Below, piece after piece: positions 28,937 through 40,556 of a stretch of DNA of 64,000 nucleotides. Made by a program: the position numbers and the translations under genes. The DNA is from Telmatactis stephensoni (lineage: Eukaryota; Cnidaria; Anthozoa; Actiniaria; Isophelliidae). Each line of letters opens with the position of its first letter. Position 1 is the first letter of the stretch. The stretch spans positions 624,001 to 688,000 of the forward strand of contig JALIZF010001775.1 of assembly GCA_029948255.1 (NCBI GenBank), read 5' to 3'. A model generated the notes under the pieces. It made no database searches, was not told where the DNA came from, and saw only the letters and a program-made list of their open reading frames with translations.

Positions 28937-29166
28937 AAGGCATGGCTAACTGGGCAATTTTTTGCTTGCATAGGAGACATGACTTTTTTACATCACCAAC
29001 GTCATCACCTCATTTTTTTATGAAAACCAGTCCTTCATGTCACGCCACCTTTATCACTATCATTTGCTGCCAGCATTTGTTGCTCATGTAGCTACCACAA
29101 TGTTGATTCCAAAATATTGCATCACTTGTGCAAGCCAAAAAATGCTTGTGTAGCCGTGGCTTTATC

Positions 29167-29338
29167 CAGGGACAGATTTAGGGGAGGGATGCAGGGAGTG
29201 CGCACACCCTCCTAAAACAACTTTGAGCCCTTTTTCTTCTTAACACTTTTCCAAAACATTTCCTGGATCCTCTACTGATAGTTTACAATTTCCATAAAGC
29301 CGCACCCTTCCTGGAGTATTATCCTGGATCTGCCACTG
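29167..29338. mobile_element. hAT-like MITE copy
   Basis: Starts CAGGGACAGATTTAGGGGAG and ends CCTGGATCTGCCACTG. Interior has TTTCCAAAACATTTCCTGG, as in the related copies at 30019 and 58492. Confidence 0.65.
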
Positions 29339-30018
29339 TTATCATTATTGCTGTAAGAGTGATTTTACTTAACCCATAGAGTACATAAATTGTCATTATT
29401 CTATAATAATAATTCTCAAAGTATAAAAAGGAAATTCTGGCAGCAAAGGTCAAAATTAAGTGTTTACTAGGTTCAAAAGGTGATTATAGCACTAATCCAG
29501 GGCAGAGATGAATAATTTTCTTAAGATTTTTCCTGGGCTAGTGTTGATTTCCTTTTGATCAATATTATTGGGCTCATAAAGTCACTATGTCCAAAGAGTA
29601 CAGCCCTTAAATCAGTTTGCCTCAAAAGGGATGAATGAAACTAAAAAACCTTTGCCAGCCACAAGGAGAATCATACACATGTGGGCACTGATAATAGTCA
29701 ATGACAGGAATAACTGGTAAAGAGTGTATCCTGTACAGAAGAAGTGCAAGGTGTTTTGCACACTTGCTAATTTATATATTGAATCAAATTCTCTTGGGAG
29801 CTACTTTCTAAAGGTATACAGCATCATGATCTTCCTCTATCAGCAAGATATTTGACAGACAGGATTTGTCCAATAATTTGTTTAGGAATTGATTGCATGA
29901 TGTTTTACTAAAAATTCTCAATCGTGAGATGCTTTTGTGACCAAGCCTTCCTTGTCCTCCTGGAAAGGTCAGTGCTTAGGAAGATAGGAATCAGCAATGT
30001 TAGGATATATATTGACAC

Positions 30019-30197
30019 AGGGGTGGATTTAGGGGAGGGGTGCAGGGGGTACACACCCCCTTTTGAAGCGACTTTGAGTTCTCAATAGTTTTCCAAAATA
30101 TCTTCTTGGCAGTTTCCAATTTATATGATGGTGCACCGCATCCTGAAGATGTGCAGTATTGTGCCTCTTCTTAAAGATAATCTTGGATCTGCCCCTG
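30019..30197. mobile_element. hAT-like MITE copy
   Basis: Starts CAGGGGTGGATTTAGGGGAG and ends CTTGGATCTGCCCCTG. A short TGACA direct repeat flanks it, shorter than the 8 bp expected of hAT, perhaps through decay. Confidence 0.7.
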
Positions 30198-30356
30198 TGA
30201 CATCTTGTTGACTATGAAGAAAGTTGGTCATTTGTAGGAGTTTGATAGTAATTTTATTGAAGAACTTTCTTTTCATCCATCAAATGATGTAAATAATTTT
30301 AGTGCTTGCATGATAATAATACCGTAACAAAAATAAATACCTAGTTTTGATTACAA

Positions 30357-30461
30357 TAGACTGATTCCATAAGTCGGTCCCAGTTCGCTCTCTGACGAAT
30401 TTTTTTTTCGCTCACAAAATCGTCAGAGAGCGAACTGGGACCGACTTATGGAATCAGTCTA
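30357..30461. mobile_element. Perfect 42-bp-arm foldback with 9-bp target duplication
   Basis: Left arm 30357-30398 (TAGACTGATTCCATAAGTCG onward) and right arm 30420-30461 are perfect complements over 42 bp, with a 21-nt loop. TGATTACAA lies directly before (30348-30356) and after (30462-30470). Nine-base duplications are typical of Mutator-like elements. Perfect arms imply recent insertion or gene conversion. Confidence 0.9.
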
Positions 30462-30479
30462 TGATTACAATGATTACAT

Positions 30480-32100
30480 AGGTATTATTGTATCATCTTG
30501 AGTTCAATTTGGAATTCAATAGGTCAAAGCTTTCATAATTGTAAAAGCTTTTAGGTGAGTGCAATTTGAAAACTTTCAAAACATCACGTGTACCTATTTT
30601 TTTCCAATTGTACTCAATAAGATTGTACAATTTGTTATTTATAATACGCTTCTCAATTTAAATGATTAAAAAATTGTACTTGTCTTGACCAATCGGAATT
30701 GAGTGATACTCATGAGTGTATTATAAATGAATTAAACATTAGATGCAAAAATATAACAACCCTAAGACAGCTGATGTTAATCAACTAGTTGCTGATTAGT
30801 GGATACAAATCTTTATGAATCTTCTTGAATCTTTATCTTTATTTGCACTTAATCACAATATTTATAATTAAAGAATAAATATTGTACATTAATAATGTAT
30901 TTATGAAAAGAATATATATAGACAAAATAAAAAGTCAGAGTTAATAAAAATGAGACCTGAATAATTATTAAGTGAGTAAAAATGAAGGATTACATCAGCA
31001 GATAGATATTGTTGTCATAGTGATGTGAATAAATAAAAAACTAATATGATAATAAGGAAAAGCTAAAAATGTATATATAGAACATGGTCATACAAAATGG
31101 TCATGCTTATTAAACATGAGACCTATAAATAAACATTATTGCCATGGTGATGTAAACAAATAAAAACAAGTCGTACATAAATGAAAACTATAAAACATAA
31201 AAACTCAAAACAACGACGACAACAACAACAACAACAACAACAATAAAAACCAGAGCTAAATATAGTTGCTATAACGATGTGAATAAATAAAAAGATGAAT
31301 CAAAATTACGTTTCGTGACATTTCCATAGAGATATAAAAACAATATAATCATAGATAATCTATCTGATAACATGGCTCTTACTTTAATCCCTTAATCACC
31401 TATGGACTTCTTAACAAATATTACCTTTATAATTACATTACATGCAAGACAATCAACCTATGAACTAATTATATTCTAGAATACTCTCAACATTAATTTC
31501 CTAAAAACTTTTTCTGTGGTTGATTTGTTTTATTCAGAGCAGTTCAGCTAGCATGATATCTAAGTTTCATTCAGTCGTCAAAAATCGATAGATTTTACAC
31601 GAAGTACTAAAGCCCATCCCCTCTCTCCCAGAAAATTCAGCGTGATAAATTTTTTATCTGAAGCCAGTCAGATGGTTTAAACAATTAGATTCAAATTTAA
31701 AATATCTTGTGACGTGGGTTTTCTCTTAATATGTATGTGAAAAAGTACTAGATAAAAAATAGTGTCAGCAAATCTCAAGTAGTTTTTGATGTCCATATGA
31801 CAGTTATTTTGCATTCAAATAAAAATAGTGTTCAACATTTTCCTTCAAGTTCGGAAACGTTGCGTGTCAAAGTGGTTAGAATATCTTACATCTCTTAATA
31901 AGATTATGGAAACAGACCAGCGTCTCCTATCTAAGCATATCGTCTTGGCTTTTTTCAAAATTAGGTTCAGGAGAATATTAAATGTTTAAAAGCTAATAAA
32001 CATTTACATGCAATGTGTTATCGTTTGAACGTATCGCAAAACTGAAAGTTCAAAAAATAGTCAACACGCACCCTCGTATGCTTAGAAATGTCAAACTGAT
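30480..32100. other. AT-rich spacer, no gene recognised
   Basis: Very AT-rich, with repeated AATAAATAAAAA-like stretches and a (CAA)n run near 31210-31243. No coding or RNA feature supported. Confidence 0.4.
31210..31243. repeat. (CAA)n microsatellite
   Basis: CGACGACAACAACAACAACA-type run of about ten units. Confidence 0.85.
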
Positions 32101-35100
32101 CAATTTTTCAACTAGTTATTATCTCTTTCACATTCACAGGAATTACTTCGGGCTATTTGATGAAAAAGGGCGTTGGCCCAAATGAAATGAATTCTCATTA
32201 AAAATCGATCTCTTTTTCATTTCTGTGATCACTTTTTGTTCACCAAGGGTGGTCGGCCAATACAGGTTCGACTGCGTATTTTTCCATCTTTTATTTGCAT
32301 GAAATGAATTTGCTAAGCCTTGAAGAGTTTTCGAGAGAAATTTTGTCAATAACGCGGTGCCTGAATACCAAAATGTCGGTCGCGTTCCAATTTGTATTAA
32401 CAACATTTACGTCCACACTAATTCGGAATGTCAATTTGAAAACCGGCCATCTTTTAACTGTGGTATATGTCTCTACCGTAGGTTCCAGAGGCGGGATTTT
32501 TTCCCTGAAATGCTGATTTGGCGAGCGCTAAGGAAAACATCCCTCTGAAACCCTTAGTATTAGGCCTCATGATCATTGTCCTCACTAAAATAGCGTTTTC
32601 AGTTCTTTTGTTTATGAAAACATTTTGGTGCAGATAGCTAAAACGGAAAAGAAATAGAGATGCGTCGTTTTCAAATTATTTTGTAGTGCGGACGTCACTT
32701 TTGTCAACCAATATTTCCACTCCAGTTTAATGAACGTTTTCAAGTTACTGAACATATTGAAAGTGCTGTTATCTTTAAGTAACTCGAGAATTTATTATTC
32801 ATTTTAGTTGACCTGATTTCAAAATTCGTGTCGCTTATTTTTCATTCCAGTTGACATCATTTCAAAATTCGTGTCGCTATATTTCATTTCAATTCTCGTT
32901 TCAAAATTTGTGTATAATTATTTTTTAAAGTTACACTTTTTAACGACTTAAAATATTCAAATGCTGCTATCTTTAGGGAAGTAACTCGAGACTTATTTTT
33001 CATTTCAATTCACCTCATTGCAAAATTTGTATAATCATTCAATTACTATTTTTACTCCAATTTTGCCGGCACAAAAACTGTAAATTTACATGGATTTTAT
33101 CTGAAGGGCGGTACGTGTTACTTCAGAAGGTCGAATGCCGACCGATTAGGCCTTAATTCAAAATTTGAACTCAATATTCAATTAGAAAAGATAATCTCTA
33201 TAGTTATTTTTTCTCAACGAGGGGTTGTGCCCATCGTTGGGAAGGGCGTAGGGTACCTTGTTCCTGCCAGGTAATATCGGCGATGTTTAGGAGCTTTTTG
33301 TTGATGCCGATTCTTGGTGTGAGATGAAGCTAACTCCTATCAAGCGATCTCATGCGATAGATTAGTTAATTGATGTCTTGCTGCTTGGTGATTTTGGTTT
33401 TAATCTGTGGCCGGAAGAAATATGTTTTCAAGCACGAGATGATCATTAAAAACACAACACTAGGCTCTTTGAAAGTCACGAAATTGATGATTATGGAAGG
33501 GATATGAAAAATAAGCTTGGAAAGTTAGGACAAATATAAATAAAACTAGACGCAGTAAGGAAGACATTTTTAATATACAGAGAGAAGAAAAAATGAAGGG
33601 AAGAAAAATTGAAAAACGAAACAAAAAATATTAAAAAGTTAATCAAGGTTAAAATGTAAAAAGGACGCAGCTGAAAAAATTGAATATATGATAGGTAAAT
33701 GACTAAATGAATGAAAACTGAAAACGAATGAACAGAGAAAGAAAGGAAAAAAGTCGAGAGAATAGAAATACATCATTATTCTGATAAAAGCCAAAACAAG
33801 TACCTTGCCAGCAGAGGCTATTTCCTCTAATGCTGAACCAGCGTTAGAAGAAATTGATATCCTTTACTCGCAGGATACGAAATGAGTATCCCTACAGAAT
33901 ATATAAACCCTGCATAAAACGCTGTTTAGATGTTTATCACCTGTTTCCATGACAACACTAAAAGTCATCGATTGGGTCAAAGACACCACTAAAGAGTGAC
34001 TTCATAAGTGATGTGGTGCCCTATCGAAGCAGCACAAAATACTTGAACAGAACTTTCAAATTACGACGTTCGTTCTTAGTTCCAACAAGTAATTATCGGC
34101 TTTTATTGAATACTTGGATGTTTATAGGGTTTTTGTGGATATGAAAACGATGTTTTTAACAGTTTGTAACTGTAAATTTCATCACAGCAAAGCTCTCTCT
34201 TCTGACAAAGCTTTTTTCATCATTGAGTTGGATTAATTAGCGTTATGTTGGATTACGATTTAATACAGAGAGAGAGTAATTATTCCACCCAAGGGATCTG
34301 ATCTTTGTACGCCGATATCCACCTTAAGCTGCTCGTAAACCTATTACAATGCTAATTATCTTAGCCTAAAGGAACTTGCTAAAGACAACAAAGATAATTA
34401 AAGAACATGCGCCCGTGTTTGTTTACTGCGCACATGCGTCGACTAGAGTAAACAGTTTGAATTATTTCAAAACATCACCATCTTCATCATCATCATTATT
34501 ATTATGGTAATGTTATCAATTTATGTCGCTTGATTATGCGCTATTTAGATTTTTAATTATTAATCCATTAGTTTCTTAGAATCTTATGATTATTTCAAGT
34601 ATCGAGCGCTCACGTACACGCATATGCGCGTCATTTATTTCTGGCTTATCAGAATTTAGAACGTCCATTGAAGGTTCCGGCTGCTGGTTAACGATGGCTT
34701 CTACGCTCAATTTGATTATCAAAGTATAAGTACAAAATGCCTTTGACAGAGAGCCAAGTCACGTCGCGTCAAATCCTTCCTCTTCAAAATCCTTAAGTCC
34801 TGTTAAGCACAGTAAAAGTGTTTTGTCAAGTAAATCTCTTGTTATTTGGTAATTTATTATTTACGTCTATATTATTGATAATAAAAGAATTCTGAATAGA
34901 TCGAGAGTAGTGACGCGTAGAATACGTTTGTTTTTACCAACTGTCGTAAACCTTAATGAAAACAAAAAAAATTTGAATGTTTAGGAGTTTGAGGGTCTAC
35001 TGTAGAAGTAAGAATCAAATTTAAACTGAATAACTGCATGTTGTAGCCATAACTTAGACGTTCCAGGCGAAAAACTTTATATTTCTTGGAATTTCGAATG

Positions 35101-36880
35101 TTTTGCATCATCGTCAGAGCAAACTGTAAGCCACCAAGCAGTGATAAATCAAATGTCTGGAGGGTTTGGTTTCTCGTGCAGTGATGGCTAGTACAGGGCC
35201 TTCAGAATTTGCATCAATTTGCGTCGAGACGTGGCAAGACTTTTAATACTTACAGCCTTGGTAGACAATTCTAATGAGAGCTTTGAAAAGTAATGGTTCA
35301 TTACAGTGGATAATAAAGAATGCTAGAATACTAATATTAGAATATAGGCTAAATTAAAAAGGCCATTTAGATTTTATGGTCATTATATTTGTTTTTTTTT
35401 ATATGCAGTTTTTATATATAGAAATTTGAATGATCGGATTACTGAGGTTAATGTCCAGATCGCATTGTCGCATTACAAGTTTACAAGTTTACTTATTTCA
35501 CTAATTCACCAGTAAGATCATTGATAAGGATTTTGTACGTGCATTCTTTAACTTTAGTTAAAATTGCAACGGAGTGAACATTCCGGTACTTAATATTAGC
35601 CCCCAATCCATAATTGTTGTCAATAAAATGTAACACAAAGGCATTGTTTAATAGCCAGGTAATACTGGACCTATAGGTTGCCTCTTGATCCTCCCTTTTG
35701 CAGTCAAAGTAACCCGAAAGAAAGGCGATCAAAAAGGTTTTAGTACGAGGATTAGATCTTTTGACACAGATCAAAGTGACATGATCAAAGCTTCCATTCA
35801 TGTGTAGAGTTATTGTTGAGGTTCAAAACTAATGGCTTCACTTATTCTATGGTAGGATAAAGACCTGTCAAACTGGTGTTATGTAGGAGGAGGTAATCTA
35901 CCATGTTTCCTTAACATTCCAATTGATGACTCACAGGTTGAAACGAAAATTCTACGAGGGGATAATAATTTTTCGGCATGTATCTGAAGTGGATAATGTA
36001 AACGAAATTATGTCAATATTGACTGTATCGACTGCTGTCTAACCTTAGTATGTACGCACAATTCTAATTTTATCTTTCTCACAGGGGACCGCGCGCTCAT
36101 TTCAAAAGCTGGTCGTCAAGAACCATTGTTATGATTTCTCTTCAAAGGAGTTTGACTATCAGTCAATCTTTAGCTAGACAATAACAAGTAGATACAGGAC
36201 GAAGAATTGATTAAAACAACGAAATATCGTTCTGCAGAATGCACAAGTATTTTCAACAAACCACAACAAAGGGTCTCTCACTTGAAAATCCAAGTTTGGT
36301 TAATCAGAAAATCGATCGTTTTGCTGTGGAGTGTAATGATAACGAAGTACTCGAAAATCTGTCATCGTAGCCATCATTACGTATAAAACAAGAATATGGT
36401 AATTGGAATATTAGAGGCCGATCACTGCCAATATCACTTGTTTTGAGACAAGTGCAAAGACCATTAGTACGACTCAAAATAACCTACTAAAAGGACATAT
36501 GTAGGATCATCATTTTTATATACGATCATAAAATTGTATTTTGACTACTCGTGTTTTGTAATGTTGTTTCTATGGTGCTTTTGGGTCTCTTAGGGCTTAG
36601 TATTGACGTGATTGCACGTATGTCTTTACGGCTGAAAGCCTACCGTCGCACAGTCGAGTGCGTCTTTTATCTTTGAGTCTATTTGTGTTACTCAAAATGC
36701 AATCAAAAGATCCTTGGCTGCAATCAAAAGTTTAGATTTGTTGGTTTTTTTTTATGCTGAATTGTATATCAACACACTTCAACATCTCTAGGATTTTGCT
36801 CCAGGCCCAAAAACACCTGATTCTTCGAGACTGATTGTCAATATTTAATATTTAATACTGATTTGAACCAATCACAAACT
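32101..36880. other. Spacer, no gene recognised
   Basis: Short ORFs (longest 35493-35801, -, 102 codons) match no family I know and have no convincing partner exons. The sequence near 32820-33010 repeats TTCAAAATTCGTGTCGCT-like phrases, an old local repeat. Confidence 0.35.
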
Positions 36881-38313
36881 CTTGGGGCTCATACACTTTC
36901 TTGGACACAACGTCATAGTAGCTGGGCTGGAACGAACGAGTCTCGTTTGGCGTTGTTTTGCGCAGACTGTTTCCATATTGCATATTAATTTTGAATGTTG
37001 CAAGCAGCTTTCACTGCAGATTCGCTCGTTTTGCAATTCAGCTTTTTCAATGAATAATAAATTTGAACCAGATCTCAAAATGAACCCTATGTTTATAGTC
37101 TCATTTCCAAAATCCGGAAATTTGAAGAGTTTTCATCTTGGTTCAAATTTGACCAAATCTATTTCATGCCCAGGTGGGCATTGTAATCTGTGATGGCTCC
37201 CCACTGTTTAGGCTGTGCTAGTGTTTTGGGAGCTTTTTCCACGAATATTTGCATTTCTTGATTACATTCAGTACTTTTGAATTTCCAAGCGAGAATCAAA
37301 AGTAATTTCAAGTAAATATAAACCCCAATACTAGAGCAACTGAAATTTGTTGTGTTGAAGTAAAAACTATCTGCAGCTGAAGAATCTACTATGACTGCTT
37401 ATCGAAGCTTTGTTTGCAGAGGTCATTAAATTTTCAACACATTCGAGTGCCCCAATAAACATTCATGTTATTTCGTTGTACTATCTTGCTTTAAAGGTCC
37501 CCTTTTAAGAATAGTTTTGTCCACCTTCTTGATAGCACAGCTCATGCTCTGTCTAAAGACCAACTAAGTTTACGTTTCCCAAGACTTAGAGATATTTATT
37601 TAACGGAAATTACTCGGTTAACCATGGAAAAACAACCATTTTGCTAACACGCAATCAACAAGATTCTACTAAACTTTCCAATCCTTTATTAAAACAACGT
37701 ATTGAACACATGCAAATATCTGATGCACAATATATTTCTCGTGAGACAGAAAGCTCGTTGTGATGTGCTGAGTTGGTGGAAACAGTGTCACACCGTCAGC
37801 TAACAGCTTGAAGTTTTCTCTCTCACGAACCTAATATGGACTCTGTGCATAATTTTTGTCTTAGAAACCTTACACTCCTTGACGGGTATATATATATATA
37901 TACTTTAATAGCAAAAAATAAAATTTACACTTTTAAATTCTTCTGTATAGTTCTTCGAATATAAGCATTATGTATTAGTCAGTGCATTTAAAATAAAAAA
38001 TACTTCAAATTTTTGGATTCTTTGCTGCATTTACAGCAGATTATACAGAAAAGGTATTTAGATATCGACTTCATACGTAATATTAAAATAGTCCAACTAT
38101 TGTGCAACGGAATATAGTATAGAAATTATGCCTACTTCATTGTACAAATATTGTATCTCATATATATATATTTTTATAAGCATAGAATTCAATGTGTATA
38201 CAAAACTTATCATTACTTAAAATAGTTCACATAAATATAGCTATTGACTGGATTGTGTCGAAATATTAATGTAAAACTCTTTCTAAACGAGATTTCTGTT
38301 CTATAGATAGATA
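36881..38313. other. Spacer at the 3' side of MEX3
   Basis: AT-rich, with a (TA)n run near 37888-37902. It may include more MEX3 3' UTR, since MEX3 mRNAs often have long ones, but no boundary can be seen. Confidence 0.35.
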
Positions 38314-38319
38314 TTTATT
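38314..38319 (-). terminator. Candidate MEX3 polyadenylation signal
   Basis: TTTATT on the + strand reads AATAAA on the gene strand, about 400 nt after the MEX3 stop. Other hexamers lie further on, so 3' ends may be multiple. Confidence 0.3.
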
Positions 38320-38720
38320 TTCAGTTGCTGCCAAAAAACTAATCCAGCTGCTAAATTTCGTAGATTTTGGTTTCGGCATGCAAAACCATGCCATTCTATA
38401 TGAAGATAATTTGTTTTCACAATCCCAGTATAGAAGATTTCTTTTTTAACTTAGAATAGTAATTCTTATCTGAACTTTCACTAAATATTAAATTAAGCAA
38501 CTTTGTCTGCATCCTAAATATTAATATCTTATATGACCTACTTGAGGCAAAACTATGAAAAGATTCATCTACTTAAATATAAGCAGATAGTCATAAATGG
38601 AGAACTTTGCAGCCCTCTCCTTGTTATTCGAAATTTTCTAAATTCCTAGATACTCTGATACATTAAATTATAGTGGAAATACCGTCAAGTTATCTTGTCT
38701 GCAAACTTATCGAGTCCACC

Positions 38721-40009
38721 TCATGAGAAGATACGCAGTACCTGGATGACTTGCTTTTGGCAGACTGGGCAAGCTGAATTTTCTTCACGAATCTTGTCTG
38801 CGCATTCCATGCAAAAAAGGTTGTGACCGCAGGGAACCAGAGCTGCAACCACCTCACTCTCGTAGCAAACGACACACTCCTTTTTCCTATCCTTAGGAAC
38901 AGGCTGATTATTATTGGTCTCGCCATTCTCTGATGTTTTGGTTCCAATGACATCTACCACTGTTGTAGTAGAGGTAGTAGTTCCAATCACTCCTGCATTG
39001 CTTCCGTTTGCTAAGGATAACACCTCAGTATTAGCAGAGCTTGCACTTTGCGTAGTGAACGGTGTAAATGCTTGCAGAGCTGAATACGTGCCAGGTAAGG
39101 TCTCGCTCTTCAAGCGTCGTGGAGCATTTTGTGGGCTTGCAGGTCTGCCAATGGAATTCTGCAAGGTGGAACCGTTTATGCTGGAAGACCTGGAGAACGA
39201 GTTTGGCGCAATAGTAGACACTGGAGCCCAAATGGAAGGCGAAGGTGGTGTTGGAGCAGGATCAAAGCCACCAGATCCACTCGAGTTGTTATCAGAGCCA
39301 ACATCTCGTTCAGTAGGAGAAGGAAAGTCGTTAAAAAAGAAACCATTAGGTGAGAAGGGGCTGTTGATTGGATTGAAGCCATCATTGATCTTGGTCGAAC
39401 CATTGCCGTAGTAGAACGAATCGCTTGACTGAGAACGACCATGGCCTGAATCACGGAATGAAGAGAAGCTTGACTGTGAACCGCTTGAGTAGATGGAGCC
39501 ATTACGAAACTCATTGAGCGAATTCAGTTCTCCGTTATGAAAAACACTGTCATCGTTGGCATCCATGACGCCTCCGGTCCGGTTGGAAATATGGTCGAGG
39601 ATTTCATTACGAGCGCTGGCTACGTTATCAGCAGCCCCAGTTACTTCAAACACTGGCTCTTTATCTCTTGAAGGAGTGACGATATACGTATTGGTTTGTT
39701 GCTGGATGCGTTTGATGGTAGCTCCTTTTGGCCCAACAACAAGTCCAACTACTCGATATGGCACCCTTACGTATTCGGTAGTCTGGCCTGGAATGCCTGG
39801 AGACGGTGGACCAGGAGCAAGCGAATTGAGGCTATTATTTTTCCTCTGAGCACGGATTTGCGAAAAGTGCTCTGCTGCAGAAACGATCTCGCGTTTAGCC
39901 AGTGCAACGTCCTCTTTTCTGCCAGTAACGACAAAAACTGGATCTTCGCCACGTACGGGTGTCTTGATATATGTGTTCGTTTTTGCTCGTAGCGCTTTTA
40001 TCTTGCAAC
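38721..40009 (-). CDS. MEX3: MEX3 exon 2: KH1 remainder, KH2, linker, RING
   Basis: 1289 nt on the minus strand after acceptor GGATCTCAG. Carries most of the protein and the stop at 38721-38723. Confidence 0.95.
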
Positions 40010-40367
40010 CTGAGATCCAAAACACAAAAACATGTCAGAAACACGAGGCTGGTTGCACACTAGTTTGGCTAACAGAGCCTTAAGTTAATTCGATTACCGC
40101 TTAAGTGAGAGCACAGGAACTTAAAAACTACAAACCTTGCCGTCCAACGATCTCTGCTACATGTTCCGAGCTAGGAACAGGAACACACTCTGTAGTGTTC
40201 ATACTCTTCTTGGAGGAGCGAATGTCGTCAAAAGAATTGGGAGTTGAGTCATCGTCGTTTGTAAGTCCTAACATTGAAAGTTCTAGAGCGATTTGAAATG
40301 CACGTTGATCTGCCTCCACTTGGACCGTGCTGGAGCGTTCCATGTCCAGAATTATTGAGCTAGGCAT
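38721..40367 (-). CDS. MEX3: MEX3 family RNA-binding RING E3 ligase (2 exons)
   Basis: Exon 1 is 40367-40136 and exon 2 is 40009-38721, joined in phase 1 across a 126-bp GT-AG intron: 506 residues. MEX3 proteins bind target mRNAs in the cytoplasm through two KH domains and repress translation or promote decay; the RING acts in ubiquitin transfer. Seen: [22 protein letters not shown] then [20 protein letters not shown], the KH1 signature (GRQG loop 75-78); [22 protein letters not shown]2 (GPKG 170-173); a Ser/Gly/Asn-rich linker of about 225 residues; and a C3HC4 RING from C456 ([23 protein letters not shown]) to the family C-terminus ending RIFS. The start at 40367 gives [11 protein letters not shown], like vertebrate MEX3 starts (MPSS), but the frame stays open to ATG 40556 (63 more residues). 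Vertebrates have four paralogues; most invertebrates have one. Confidence 0.95.
40136..40367 (-). CDS. MEX3: MEX3 exon 1: N-terminus and start of KH1
   Basis: 232 nt on the minus strand, ending GRQ plus one base before donor GTTTGT. An in-frame extension reaches 40556. The splice position just after GRQ/G of KH1 is where I recall vertebrate MEX3 genes also being split. Confidence 0.85.
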
Positions 40368-40556
40368 ATGGGAAATCGAGTTCGTGAGCGCTGCGAGTTG
40401 CTCCTCAGATGTATACGCTAGTGGAGTGTTTGGATCGAAGAAAACACCGCTCCGATCCGTCTCTTTTTCCCGCAACTGAAGGCCGGATTGTACGTCATAG
40501 ATTTTGACCCGAATTACAACCCATAATGTCTTACTCATTTGCAACATCTGGCACAC

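Noticed and set aside
35493..35801. 102-codon minus-strand ORF
   Set aside because: Composition is plausible but no family or gene structure could be recognised.
39176..39514. Long ORFs antisense to, or in other frames of, MEX3 exon 2
   Set aside because: Shadows of the MEX3 reading frame.
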